Shown here: positions 14,467 to 22,512 of the stretch, piece after piece
How the letters are laid out: the number at the start of each line of letters is the position of its first letter
Numbering within the stretch: the first letter of the stretch is position 1
Virus record (IMG/VR): IMGVR_UViG_3300010400_000001
Coordinates: 62,001-126,000 of that record
From: a virus
Strand: one strand, 5' to 3'
Length of the DNA stretch: 64,000 bases
Made by a program: the position numbers and the translations under genes
The notes under the pieces: model-generated
The model's database searches: none
Told to the model about the DNA's origin: nothing
Seen by the model: only the letters and a program-made list of their open reading frames with translations

Positions 14467-15890
14467 AGCAACCCGCTGAGCTTCGGCCGCGAGAGGGTAG
14501 GCCGCCGCCGCTAGATCTCGACGCGGAGGCTGCGGTGCTGAGCACCGTGCTGCTCGTCCCAGCAGCGTTCGATGAAGTCGCCGGCGTGCTCCAGGCTCAC
14601 ATGTTTTACTCCGAGGCGAACAAACGCATCTTCGAAGCCGCGACCTCGCTCAGGCAAGCCGAGAGCGCGATCGATTTCGTGACGGTCGCCGCGTGGCTCA
14701 ATCGCGAAGGGAAACTCGCCGTCGTCGGTGGGACGCCGTATCTCACGATGCTGACGGACGAGACGCCGTTCGTGAACAACGTTCTCCACCACGCCGAGAT
14801 CGTGCGCGACCGATGGCAACTCCGCCGGCTCATCGTCGAGTGTCAGAATTACGCCGCGCTCGCATACACGTCGAGTGAGCCGGCGATCACGATCGTTCAA
14901 GCCGCGGAGGGCGCGATCGCCGAGCTCTCGGTGCACGGCGCCGGCAAAGACCTCGAGCACGTCGGCACGATCATCGAATCCGAAGTCGAAGTGCTCGCAA
15001 CGATCCAAACCGACGGCGTTCGTAATCACGGGACCGGGATCCCAACCGGCTTCGAAAATCTCGACGGGCTCATGGGCGGTCTCCATCGCGGCGACCTGTA
15101 CATCGTCGCTGGTCGCCCCGGCATGGGCAAATCGTCGCTCGCAAGAAACGTTGCCGTGAACGTAGCGCGCCCCCGCCGTCACGCAGTTGCATTCTTCACG
15201 CTCGAGATGCCGAAGAGCCAAGTCGCGATCGGTTTCGCATGCAGCGAGCGCGACGTCCGAATGGCGAACGTCAGAAAAAATGCACTTGGTCCAGACGAGT
15301 GGGAAAACTTCAAACTCGGCGCGCGCGAACTCGCGTCTTACCCGATTTGGATCGACGACACGCCGGCGCTCTCGCTCTTCGACATTCGGGCTCGCGTGCG
15401 AAAGCTGCAGCGAGACATAGCGGCCAAGCGGACGCCGGTCGAGTGTGAAGAACTCGGTCTCGTTGTCGTGGACTACTTGCAACTCATGCGCGGCGTCAGG
15501 AGCTACAACGACAATCGAGAGAACGAAGTGTCGAGCCTGAGCCGCGGACTGAAAGAGCTCGCCAAAAACTTCAACGTGCCCGTGATGGCGCTCAGCCAAC
15601 TCAATCGCTCCGTCGAAACGAAGCCGAAGAAAGATCGCCGTCCACAGCTTTCAGATCTCCGCGAGTCGGGAGCGATCGAGCAAGACGCCGACGCCGTCGG
15701 GTTCGTTTACCGACCGGAGTACTACGACAAGGAAGCGCGCAAGGGCGACGCCGAGTTCATCATCGCGAAACAGCGTAACGGCCCGCCAGGAACCGTCACG
15801 ATGCACTTCAAGGGCGACTCGATGCGCTTTTACGAACGAGCGCACGAGACCCTCGAAGAGCTCGAGTCCGACTTCATCGAAGACCGATGA
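14451..15890 (+). CDS. dnaB: Replicative DNA helicase DnaB, 479 aa
   Basis: The N-terminal domain follows LDAEAAVLSTVLL and GGTPYLTMLTDETPF. The RecA-like domain starts with GIPTGFENLDGLMGGL, and Walker A AGRPGMGKSSLA is near residue 220. Walker B is VVVDYLQLM near 336, then SQLNRSVETKPKKDRRPQLS and SGAIEQDAD with its DnaB-type arginine region. Length and motif order match complete DnaB. The start is a TTG at 14451, with GAGGT seven bases upstream and inside the end of the loader gene, suggesting coupling. It unwinds DNA at the phage fork. Confidence 0.93.
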   Translation: MQPAVKQPAELRPREGRPPPLDLDAEAAVLSTVLLVPAAFDEVAGVLQAHMFYSEANKRIFEAATSLRQAESAIDFVTVAAWLNREGKLAVVGGTPYLTMLTDETPFVNNVLHHAEIVRDRWQLRRLIVECQNYAALAYTSSEPAITIVQAAEGAIAELSVHGAGKDLEHVGTIIESEVEVLATIQTDGVRNHGTGIPTGFENLDGLMGGLHRGDLYIVAGRPGMGKSSLARNVAVNVARPRRHAVAFFTLEMPKSQVAIGFACSERDVRMANVRKNALGPDEWENFKLGARELASYPIWIDDTPALSLFDIRARVRKLQRDIAAKRTPVECEELGLVVVDYLQLMRGVRSYNDNRENEVSSLSRGLKELAKNFNVPVMALSQLNRSVETKPKKDRRPQLSDLRESGAIEQDADAVGFVYRPEYYDKEARKGDAEFIIAKQRNGPPGTVTMHFKGDSMRFYERAHETLEELESDFIEDR

Positions 15891-15914
15891 ATCCTGCCGT
15901 ACGCGCGATGGCGC

Positions 15915-15943
15915 TTGAGCCTGCCCGGGCCTGCCGCTAGTCT
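15915..15943 (+). promoter_or_regulatory. Promoter candidate TTGAGC, 17 nt, TAGTCT
   Basis: TTGAGC (15915-15920) and TAGTCT (15938-15943) are 17 bases apart. The ATG at 15955 begins 11 bases after the -10 box, so the transcript would have little or no leader. Confidence 0.5.
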
Positions 15944-15954
15944 GTGACTCACCG

Positions 15955-17439
15955 ATGGCCAGGGACGACGTCACGCTCTACGACATCCCACCTGCGTTTC
16001 AGAAGCGGCTCCTGAAGTGGCTCGACAAGGGCGACGGCGTCCAGCTCACGGCGTATGCGGGAGGCTTCAACGTGCGGGCACTCGGTCCGTACGGCGAGCC
16101 GTTCACTGCGCGCACGTTCGAAGCGGCGCTCCTCGGCGCGATGAAGTCGCGCGCGGAGCAGCAGATCGATCCCGAGTTCGGTCGGCGCGTGCATGCGTGG
16201 CTCGAGGCGCATGACGCGGAGATGACCATCACGTCGCCGAAGACGAATCAGTTTCGTATGCGTCTCCTCGCGGACGACGGTCGCCTTGTCGCCGCCGCGA
16301 TCGACGAAGATCTCGAGGTCGCTCTCGTGTTCGCCGAAGATCAGTTTCTCGCGCTGCTAGGCGAAGAGCCGGAGGAAGAGCCCGAGACCAGTCCGGCTCG
16401 TACTCGTCATCGCGAAGAAGTCGAACCCGAGACGATCGCGGCAGAGACTCGAGCAGCAGAGACACGCGCCATGGATCCGAAAACGACGCGAACGCTCTTC
16501 GACGATCAGCTCACGATGCCCGCGCGCTACTCGCGCAATGCCGACATGCCGCCGCCCAGGCGCGGAGCGCGCCGCTCGCGCGAGCTTCCGAGCGTGCGTC
16601 GCATGGTCGAGCGCGAAGAAGCTCGGCAGCGCAGAGCCGAGCGTCCGTTCGATCCGGAAGCACCACGCGCGCACTACGCGAAGTCGCATCACTTCGCAGT
16701 GAACGAGTCGGGCTATGGCTACGGGCCAAGCGAGACCGGGCGCTACGTGCTGTTTCACGACAGTCGCGAGGTGATGCGCGGAACCGAAGCAGAGATCTGG
16801 AAAGAGCTCCCCCGGCACCCGTACAGCGTGGAGCACGCGCTTCGCCACGAGGGCTATCACATCGAGGCCGAGGTCCCGTCCATGGCGGTGAACTCGTCGT
16901 GGCCCGAGTACTACGAAGACGTCGTTGAGGAACTGAAGAAGCTCGGTCTTCGTCGCTCGGACGCTGACGACTACGCCTCGAAGATCCGCGCGAGCTGGTC
17001 AACGGCGCAATCGCCCGCGCGAGTCGCGCGCGAGATCAAAGCCATCGAGTCGGGCGAGCTTCGACAGAACCAAGAGCGCGACGTGCTTCGTGACGTGATG
17101 CTCGCCGACACGGGCTACCGACTCGTCGTCTGGGACACGCATCGCACGGATCATCGCGGGCAGACGGTCATGGGTTACGAGTTCTTCGAACCAGGCGAGC
17201 CCGAGCCTCTCTTCACCGGCGAAGACTTTGCGGGTTCGCCGATGCACGGGGATGATTCGGACGAGACCGTGCGATCTCTTCTCGGCTTTCTCACGCTCCG
17301 TCCGGGCGATACGGATCGCGAGTACTTCGACGCCTACACGCCGCGGCAGATGGCGTTTGCCGAGGGCGATGCCGAAGAGCTAGCAATGTTCGGCATGGAC
17401 GACCCAGAGTTCGACCCGCCGCCACTGGTCGATCGCTGA
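15955..17439 (+). CDS. Unknown multi-domain protein, 494 aa
   Basis: Two small alpha/beta segments at the N-terminus (MARDDVTLYDIPPAFQK onward) are followed by an acidic Glu/Pro/Ala/Thr linker (residues 140-175). A basic region comes next, then a second folded part with YAKSHHFAVNESGYGYG and RYVLFHDSREVMRGTEAEIW. The end is acidic. No enzyme motif recognised. It has its own promoter candidate and is not coupled to neighbours. It could be a DNA-binding or virion protein. Confidence 0.6.
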   Translation: MARDDVTLYDIPPAFQKRLLKWLDKGDGVQLTAYAGGFNVRALGPYGEPFTARTFEAALLGAMKSRAEQQIDPEFGRRVHAWLEAHDAEMTITSPKTNQFRMRLLADDGRLVAAAIDEDLEVALVFAEDQFLALLGEEPEEEPETSPARTRHREEVEPETIAAETRAAETRAMDPKTTRTLFDDQLTMPARYSRNADMPPPRRGARRSRELPSVRRMVEREEARQRRAERPFDPEAPRAHYAKSHHFAVNESGYGYGPSETGRYVLFHDSREVMRGTEAEIWKELPRHPYSVEHALRHEGYHIEAEVPSMAVNSSWPEYYEDVVEELKKLGLRRSDADDYASKIRASWSTAQSPARVAREIKAIESGELRQNQERDVLRDVMLADTGYRLVVWDTHRTDHRGQTVMGYEFFEPGEPEPLFTGEDFAGSPMHGDDSDETVRSLLGFLTLRPGDTDREYFDAYTPRQMAFAEGDAEELAMFGMDDPEFDPPPLVDR

Positions 17440-17469
17440 TCTGGCAGGATTAACGCCCCGGCGTTTCTC

Positions 17470-17499
17470 TAGACATGTACCCGGGGAGTCCTGTACTCT
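17470..17499 (+). promoter_or_regulatory. Promoter candidate TAGACA, 18 nt, TACTCT with ATGTACCCGGG box
   Basis: TAGACA (17470-17475) and TACTCT (17494-17499) are 18 bases apart and the ATG follows seven bases later (17507). The spacer holds ATGTACCCGGGGAG (17475-17488), which recurs with one change at 39321-39334 inside another promoter candidate. Confidence 0.45.
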
Positions 17500-17506
17500 T
17501 TGGACC

Positions 17507-18025
17507 ATGCCGTTCACCGTCATCTCGTACCAAGACCCCACCTTTTTCGCGAATGCGTTCCCCCCGCCCGCAGTCGCGTTTCTGACCAAGGTAATCGAGA
17601 GTGCGGATCCGGAAGACATGCGAGTGCGCGTTGCCGCTGCGCTCGCGGAAGTCGTCGCGCTGAACGTGCTCATCGCCGCTGCGTTTCCGGATGACAACGA
17701 TCCGCAGCTCACGCTCACCGACTGCGACCTCGCCGGTGGCGGCGACGGTCATCCGTTCGTGTTCACGATGTTCTTCGTTCCGCAGACGGCGAACGTTCTG
17801 GCGGCGATCATCGACCTCACGCCAGGCGACATGGCGCCGCAAAATTTCCGGTTCGAGTTCGCGCTCGCCGGCGAAGGCGAAAAGCTCGATTCGGAAATCA
17901 ACGCCGCTCTCATCCGGGCCATCGGCGGCATCGACGCGACGATTCTTTTCCAGAACACGCGCGGCGCGGCCAAGGGCACGCGGTTCATGTTCTGCGTCGG
18001 CGGCTTGCCCGAAAACATCGGGTAG
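17507..18025 (+). CDS. Stand-alone relative of the fibre N-terminal domain, 172 aa
   Basis: The sequence KVIESADPEDMRVRV, then LTDCDLAGGGDGHPF and GAAKGTRFMFCVGG, matches the start of the collagen-like fibre encoded at 52168 ([41 protein letters not shown]) in order and spacing. It lacks any collagen region. It may be a capsid-attachment or decoration protein, or a regulator that mimics the fibre base. A promoter candidate precedes it and a strong terminator follows, so it is a monocistronic unit. Confidence 0.65.
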   Translation: MPFTVISYQDPTFFANAFPPPAVAFLTKVIESADPEDMRVRVAAALAEVVALNVLIAAAFPDDNDPQLTLTDCDLAGGGDGHPFVFTMFFVPQTANVLAAIIDLTPGDMAPQNFRFEFALAGEGEKLDSEINAALIRAIGGIDATILFQNTRGAAKGTRFMFCVGGLPENIG

Positions 18026-18033
18026 GTTCCCGT

Positions 18034-18065
18034 AAAAAACCGGAGGCATATCCCTCCGGTTTTAT
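18034..18065 (+). terminator. Strong intrinsic terminator
   Basis: A ten-base perfect stem AAACCGGAGG / CCTCCGGTTT (18037-18046 and 18053-18062) with a six-base loop ends in TTTATT. An A-tract lies on the other side, so it could also work on the opposite strand. It isolates the 172-aa gene from the next operon. Confidence 0.85.
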
Positions 18066-18069
18066 TCGG

Positions 18070-18097
18070 TTGAATCGCTCGCCCCCGTCCGTATCCT
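18070..18097 (+). promoter_or_regulatory. Promoter candidate TTGAAT, 16 nt, TATCCT
   Basis: TTGAAT (18070-18075) directly follows the terminator. TATCCT (18092-18097) is 16 bases further on and ATG at 18105 follows after seven bases. This position should start the operon 18105-22336. Confidence 0.5.
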
Positions 18098-18104
18098 GGA
18101 CGGC

Positions 18105-18344
18105 ATGATCGAAGCCGAGCCGTTCGGTCCGTTTCCGCCGGGGACTCCGGAGCCACCGGCGCACGCGAAAACCATCGAGCTCGGTAACGACGAGGTGCTC
18201 GCGGCCGTGATGGCGTATGTCGGCCGCGAGAGGAATGAGCACTACCCGGGCTACGCTTTCTTGCAGGCCCAGGTCACGAGCGGCCCATCGCCTACCATCA
18301 CGCTGCGCGTGACTTACTGGAAGACCGAGGAAGCGGCGAAGTGA
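18105..18344 (+). CDS. Unknown protein, 79 aa
   Basis: First gene after the terminator. After an N-terminal Pro-rich stretch comes a small alpha/beta part (NDEVLAAVMAYVGRE, TITLRVTYWK). The stop overlaps the next start (GTGA at 18341-18344). No family recognised. Confidence 0.6.
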   Translation: MIEAEPFGPFPPGTPEPPAHAKTIELGNDEVLAAVMAYVGRERNEHYPGYAFLQAQVTSGPSPTITLRVTYWKTEEAAK

Positions 18345-18610
18345 AGAGCGGCACCGCGCACTCTCTCGTCAGCGACGTGACCCCGTGGTGGTGGGCTCAG
18401 CACTGGGAGAAGCGACTGCCCGGCGTCGCGATGACGCTCGACCTCATCGCGGGACGCGAAGACATCGAGACGATCTCGATTTCGCGAGACGGCGTGAAGG
18501 TCACCGTGATGATCGAGGAGGACGAAGACGTGGGCCTGCTCCAGGCGCGCACGGAAGAGCTGCGCTGGAAGCTCGACGAACTCGTGGACGCGGAAGGAGG
18601 GGCGACGTGA
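18341..18610 (+). CDS. Unknown protein, 89 aa
   Basis: GTG start overlapping the preceding stop. A Trp-rich opening (TPWWWAQHWEK) is followed by a beta-alpha pattern (ISISRDGVKVTVMIEEDED) and a helix (RTEELRWKLDELV). Soluble. Unknown function. Confidence 0.6.
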   Translation: MKSGTAHSLVSDVTPWWWAQHWEKRLPGVAMTLDLIAGREDIETISISRDGVKVTVMIEEDEDVGLLQARTEELRWKLDELVDAEGGAT

Positions 18611-18981
18611 GCTGCGACATTGATGGCTACAACGAATTCGAGTCCATCAGCTATCCGAGAGCGCGGAAGGAGCACGAGTGCTGCGCCTGCAAAGAAACGA
18701 TTCGTCGCGGCGATAAGTACGAGCGCATCGCGTTCAAATGGGACGGCGAATTCGAATGCCTCGTGCGGTGCCTTCGCTGCTGCGCCATCGCCGAGGCTTG
18801 TCATGCGCGCTTAGCGGATTGGAACGAGGAGGGCGTGGCGTACCGCCTGAACTGTGGGCACGAGTGGTCGGAGCGCTTTGAAGAAGAGCCCCCGCCCGAG
18901 GTCGCTCGGCTTGCGTTTCTGACTCCGGATGAGGCGCAGCGCGAACTCCTCAAGCCTCCGCTGCGGAAGAGCGATGAGTGA
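18607..18981 (+). CDS. Zinc-binding phage protein, 124 aa
   Basis: GTG at 18607 overlaps the preceding stop. Cys residues are grouped as ECCACKETIRRGDKYERI, CLVRCLRCC and NCGHEW, a treble-clef-like arrangement in which the strand pair 'CxxC..I..Gd.Y' is common in phage HNH-like or DNA-binding modules. No HNH catalytic His is evident. Probably structural or DNA-binding. Confidence 0.65.
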   Translation: MSCDIDGYNEFESISYPRARKEHECCACKETIRRGDKYERIAFKWDGEFECLVRCLRCCAIAEACHARLADWNEEGVAYRLNCGHEWSERFEEEPPPEVARLAFLTPDEAQRELLKPPLRKSDE

Positions 18982-19228
18982 GACAGAGCGCAAGTGGGAG
19001 CTGATCTTCCTTGTCGCTCAGCACGACGGGCCGGGATGGCAACCCCCGTACATCATCGAGCGCGAGGCCTATCATCTGCCCGAGCACAAGTGCTGGAACG
19101 TCAACGTTCGTGAGCCCGGGTGTCGCTCGAGGATGATTCAGTCCGTGCCCGAGGAGCGGGTTTACCGGACGCGAGAAGCCGCGGAGGAGCGCTTGCGAGA
19201 AGTGGCCAAAGAGGAGCCGCGGGAGTGA
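18974..19228 (+). CDS. Unknown protein, 84 aa
   Basis: The ATG at 18974 lies eight bases before the end of the preceding gene. The protein is compact with an aromatic core (KWELIFLVAQHDGPGW) and a basic helical end. The stop overlaps the resolvase start. Confidence 0.6.
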   Translation: MSETERKWELIFLVAQHDGPGWQPPYIIEREAYHLPEHKCWNVNVREPGCRSRMIQSVPEERVYRTREAAEERLREVAKEEPRE

Positions 19229-19749
19229 TCTTCCTGCCGTGGGCGCTCGGCGTCGATCCTGGCTACCGGAATTTCGGCCTTGGGCTCATTACCCGCGACG
19301 CTCCGTCCGAGCCGTGGCGTGCCGTTCATGTGCAAACAGTACGCACGTCCTCGAAGCTCTCGTTTCATGAGCGCTCGGAAGTGATCTACGACGCCCTGGA
19401 GAGAGCCGTCGGGCAGCGCCTCGGCATCTCTAGTGGCGTCATTGGTTGCGAGAGCCAGATTGCGGCAGAGGGAAAGCGGCAACGCGGGCAGACGAGCTAC
19501 GAAGCGATGCTCGTGCAGCAGATCGTCGGCATCGTGCGGGCGATTGCCCTTCGTCACCGCATGCGATTCGAGGAGGTGCCGGTGACCGACGTGAAAGCGG
19601 TGCTCCGCGGCATCCCGCGCACGGCATCCAAGACGCAGGTCGCTCGTGCGACCCGCGCCGTCATCCGCGATTGTCCCGAGAAGATGTCTCCTCACGCCAC
19701 GGACGCTCTGGCCACTGCGCTGGCCGCAGCGAGGCGGTGCGTTCGATGA
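19225..19749 (+). CDS. RuvC-type Holliday junction resolvase, 174 aa
   Basis: The RNase-H-like fold is marked by ALGVDPGYRNFGLGLI (first Asp), VIGCESQ (Glu), VPVTDVKAVLRGIPRT, and HATDALATALAAARR near the end (final acidic residues). Order, spacing and length fit bacterial and phage RuvC. GTG at 19225 overlaps the preceding stop. It probably resolves branched DNA after replication or before packaging. Confidence 0.85.
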   Translation: MIFLPWALGVDPGYRNFGLGLITRDAPSEPWRAVHVQTVRTSSKLSFHERSEVIYDALERAVGQRLGISSGVIGCESQIAAEGKRQRGQTSYEAMLVQQIVGIVRAIALRHRMRFEEVPVTDVKAVLRGIPRTASKTQVARATRAVIRDCPEKMSPHATDALATALAAARRCVR

Positions 19750-20138
19750 CGTTAGAAGAGATCCCGGTGCTCTACCGGAACGTCTGGGCCATCTACGAGG
19801 CTCTCCGGCGCTTCGGTTTTTCCGATGACCAGATCCTGTACATCGCCGGCCCAGTCGTGCTCGTCACTGGCGAGGCTTATAGCGAGCCGTGGCTCTCCAT
19901 CGAGCTCCAGGCGCAGGGCACGACGTTCGTTGCCAACGTAGGGCCGCTCGATCGCGGGATCGACGAGGCCCGCGTGCTCTGGGAGAAGATCCGAGCTGGG
20001 ATCGGCGACCACTCGATTGAGGATGAGACGCTGCAGCGAATCTGGAAAGAGTCCGCAATGTCCGACGAGCGCGCCGTGCAGTCACTGGCGCTCGCGATCA
20101 TGAACCGAGGGATCGACATCCCGCTTCTCGCGAACTGA
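19746..20138 (+). CDS. Unknown protein, 130 aa
   Basis: Coupled to the resolvase by an ATGA overlap. Helix-strand alternation (WAIYEALRRFGFSDDQI, LSIELQAQGTTFVANVG) is typical of a small alpha/beta domain. It ends in a helical segment. Possibly linked to the resolvase in function, but only by position. Confidence 0.6.
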   Translation: MTLEEIPVLYRNVWAIYEALRRFGFSDDQILYIAGPVVLVTGEAYSEPWLSIELQAQGTTFVANVGPLDRGIDEARVLWEKIRAGIGDHSIEDETLQRIWKESAMSDERAVQSLALAIMNRGIDIPLLAN

Positions 20139-20521
20139 TGGCAGACGAGCCGAAAGAAAAACGCTGGCTCGTCGCCGATAAGCGTGGCGGCGCGTACGGC
20201 ACCGTGAGGGGGCCCAGTTGGTTTGCGGCCCGACAGAAAGCGGAGCTCCGGTGGCGTGTCCCGCTTGCCTATCTGGCGGCGCGCGAGCAGCCCGTGCTTC
20301 CCGGAGAAGATGGGACAGACGACACGTTGTTCCGGCTTCTTGGAATTAACTACAGAGTCTTTCCGTTGGACTGGGTGTTGGGGGTTACGGATGCGCAGCC
20401 GTCCCCGCTGCCCTCGCTGGTGTGGTTTCCCGAGTGCACGTTGAAGTTTCCCGAGCTACCGCTGCTCCAGAAACGAAAGCCACGGAAGAAACGAAAGCGA
20501 CGACAAAAACATGGCCGATAA
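20138..20521 (+). CDS. Basic-tailed unknown protein, 127 aa
   Basis: The N-terminal 105 residues are mixed alpha/beta with many Trp and Pro. The C-terminal 15 residues are Lys/Arg (KRKPRKKRKRRQKHGR) and should contact nucleic acid. It overlaps the DUF3310 gene by 11 bases. A DNA- or RNA-binding early protein is plausible. Confidence 0.6.
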   Translation: MADEPKEKRWLVADKRGGAYGTVRGPSWFAARQKAELRWRVPLAYLAAREQPVLPGEDGTDDTLFRLLGINYRVFPLDWVLGVTDAQPSPLPSLVWFPECTLKFPELPLLQKRKPRKKRKRRQKHGR

Positions 20522-20942
20522 CGTGAACCACCCTCCGCACTACACGGCGCACGCCTCCGGCCACGAGGCCGTCGACATCTGCGAGCACATGAACTTCAAC
20601 CTCGGAAACGCCGTGAAGTATCTCTGGCGTCACTCCCACAAGGGAGCGCCGAAGGAAGATCTCAAAAAGTGCGCGTGGTATCTCCGCCGAGAGCGGGAGC
20701 GACTCATGAAGCGCGGGCTCCTCCGGACGCTTGTCGACTGGATCCGCCAGCGACACTTGGACCCAGTCGTGCTCTCGGCGATCGAAGACGTCTACCGAGT
20801 CGACCCGGGGATCCTCGGACAGGTGCTCATGCATCTCGCCGAGATGCCGCCAGCGATCGAAGGCGCACTCGAGCTCGTCGAAGAATTCATTCGCATGCGC
20901 GAGCAGTCGGAGAAAACAGCGACAGAGGAAACGGTGAACTAA
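20511..20942 (+). CDS. DUF3310 family protein (SaV-like), 143 aa
   Basis: The N-terminus NVNHPPHYTAHASGHEAVDI, then MNFNLGNAVKYLWRHSHKG and DLKKCAWYLRRE, is the signature of DUF3310, a small domain common in phages and often placed among nucleotide-metabolism genes. The C-terminal half is an extra helical part not required by the family. It lies directly before thyX, which agrees with a role in nucleotide supply. Confidence 0.88.
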   Translation: MADNVNHPPHYTAHASGHEAVDICEHMNFNLGNAVKYLWRHSHKGAPKEDLKKCAWYLRRERERLMKRGLLRTLVDWIRQRHLDPVVLSAIEDVYRVDPGILGQVLMHLAEMPPAIEGALELVEEFIRMREQSEKTATEETVN

Positions 20943-21776
20943 ATGGTCAGAATTCTTACAGAGGAACCAGTCGTCGCGCTCATCGGTCAGATGGCGCTCT
21001 GCCCCGAGGGCGTGAACGAGATGGCGGAGTGGGTTCGTTCACGAAGACCTGAATGCATGCCTGATGATTACGATCCGGCGGACGACGGGCGCTGGCGCAC
21101 GCTTTTCCCTCACAATCACACCGCCTCGCTCAGTGGCAACGAGCTCCTAGTCGAGCTCTCCGGGAGAAAGTGTTACGACTCGTTTGGGCTCAAAGCTGGC
21201 AAGAAGACGAACGCCGAGTACATCGCGAACACGCAAGCAGGCGACGTGCCGCACGCGAGCATCATGTATCATGCGAAGATGAGCTTCTTCATCGCCGGCG
21301 TCTCGCGCCGCGTATCGCACGAGCTCATTCGGCACTACGTCGGCGCCGATCGAACCGAGGAGGGCTCGCCCTCGCAGGAGTCAACACGCTACGTCGAGCA
21401 CTCCGGGTGCTACGTCGCTCACCCGGCGATCTTGGATAACGCGGACGAGCTCGGCGAATTCCACGAATCGATGGCCGATAACTACAGGGACTATCGCCGC
21501 TACATCAACCGACGTAGCGACCATTTCGAAGCGGCGCACGGCAAGCGACCGACCGGCATGGATCGGAAACGCATCTTCGAGAGCGCGAGTCCGTACCTGT
21601 CGCATGCGTGCGAAACCTCGTTCGTGTGGACGACGAACCCGATTGCGCTCGCCAAGATGTTTCGCGAGCGCGACCACGAGGCGGCAGATCTCGAATACCT
21701 CCGTCTCGCGCGGAAGTGGAAGCGGTTCTGCAAGGCGACGTGGCCGGGACTCTTTCCGCAGCCTTGGATGGCGTAG
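20943..21776 (+). CDS. thyX: Flavin-dependent thymidylate synthase ThyX, 277 aa
   Basis: The core region reads SHELIRHYVGADRT and then SPSQESTRYVEHSGCYV, corresponding to the ThyX signature RHRxxSxNexSxRY with the second Arg replaced and a short insertion. Downstream YLSHACETSFVWTTNPIALA and FRERDHEAADLEYLRLA match the FAD/dUMP-binding end. It converts dUMP to dTMP using methylene-tetrahydrofolate and NADPH. It starts one base after the DUF3310 stop. Confidence 0.88.
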   Translation: MVRILTEEPVVALIGQMALCPEGVNEMAEWVRSRRPECMPDDYDPADDGRWRTLFPHNHTASLSGNELLVELSGRKCYDSFGLKAGKKTNAEYIANTQAGDVPHASIMYHAKMSFFIAGVSRRVSHELIRHYVGADRTEEGSPSQESTRYVEHSGCYVAHPAILDNADELGEFHESMADNYRDYRRYINRRSDHFEAAHGKRPTGMDRKRIFESASPYLSHACETSFVWTTNPIALAKMFRERDHEAADLEYLRLARKWKRFCKATWPGLFPQPWMA

Positions 21777-21787
21777 CCAAGGTGACC

Positions 21788-22336
21788 ATGAGCGCAGAAG
21801 ACGCCGCCGGCATGTACGCGGGTCGTCCGGTGACGATCCAGCGCTGGCCCGTTCTCGAGCGGAAGGTCGACGACGACGGGAAGGTCGTGAGATCGCCCGA
21901 CGGATACATTCGCACCAAAAATCCACTCGAGGAGCGGCAGGTCCGTCTCGTCGAGTTTCCGGGCCCCTCGCGAGTCACCGTGCACTTCATTCTCGGCGAC
22001 TTCCGGAACTTCAGTCTCCGGAGCGGCCGTGGCGTTCGAATGCCCGACTGGGTGCTCTCGAAAGAGTCCCTGAAGGAGCTCCGGAAGCTCGCAAAGGAGA
22101 TCTTCCCGAAGATGCACCAGGCCGGCTATTGCGCCGCCTGCGAGCATCATCATTCGGGACCGGAGCTCGCCAACATCTGCGTCGGCTGTCCGTGTCCGAG
22201 GCGCGGGCCGTTCAAGCGCGAAGTCGACGACGCCGTGGTGCGAGCGATCGACGGAAAGCCCGCGAACGACCTAGCGGCGATGCCCGATGGTGATGCTCCC
22301 GAGTCCGAGGCCGAACACGAGATCGAGGAGCCATAG
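21788..22336 (+). CDS. Unknown zinc-binding protein, 182 aa
   Basis: AAGGTG lies three bases before ATG 21788. The N-terminal part is beta-rich, with an opening that reads like a decoration or DNA-binding domain. The middle has CAACEHHHSGPE and CVGCPCPR, likely one zinc site. The end is acidic. The last 66 bases overlap a gene on the opposite strand. Confidence 0.6.
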   Translation: MSAEDAAGMYAGRPVTIQRWPVLERKVDDDGKVVRSPDGYIRTKNPLEERQVRLVEFPGPSRVTVHFILGDFRNFSLRSGRGVRMPDWVLSKESLKELRKLAKEIFPKMHQAGYCAACEHHHSGPELANICVGCPCPRRGPFKREVDDAVVRAIDGKPANDLAAMPDGDAPESEAEHEIEEP

Positions 22337-22462
22337 GCACACCGCGACGATGACGACGACGCGGATGATCTTTGCAATCGTCGCGTCGATCGGAAATTGG
22401 CCAAGTCCCCAGAGCAAGAGCCCGACGATGGCCAGGATGACCACTACATGAATTAATGGCAT
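22271..22462 (-). CDS. Small membrane protein of Thivi_2564 type, 63 aa
   Basis: The start MPLIHVVVILAIVGLLLW, then a break with PIDATIAKIIRVV, and a second membrane segment VIVAVCLWLLDL match the short two-pass membrane protein family widespread in bacteria (Thivi_2564-like). AGGAG lies nine bases before ATG 22462. It is the only minus-strand gene in the rightward block and overlaps the preceding gene tail to tail. Function unknown in any organism, to my knowledge. Confidence 0.75.
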   Translation of the reverse strand: MPLIHVVVILAIVGLLLWGLGQFPIDATIAKIIRVVVIVAVCLWLLDLVFGLGLGSITIGHRR

Positions 22463-22512
22463 GTTCTCTCCTGAGTCGTCAGTGTATCATGTGAGCGAAA
22501 GGGCAGAACGCG

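Noticed and set aside
17507-18025. Tail-fibre assembly chaperone for the 172-aa protein
   Set aside because: The match is to the base domain of the fibre itself. No chaperone family features are seen.
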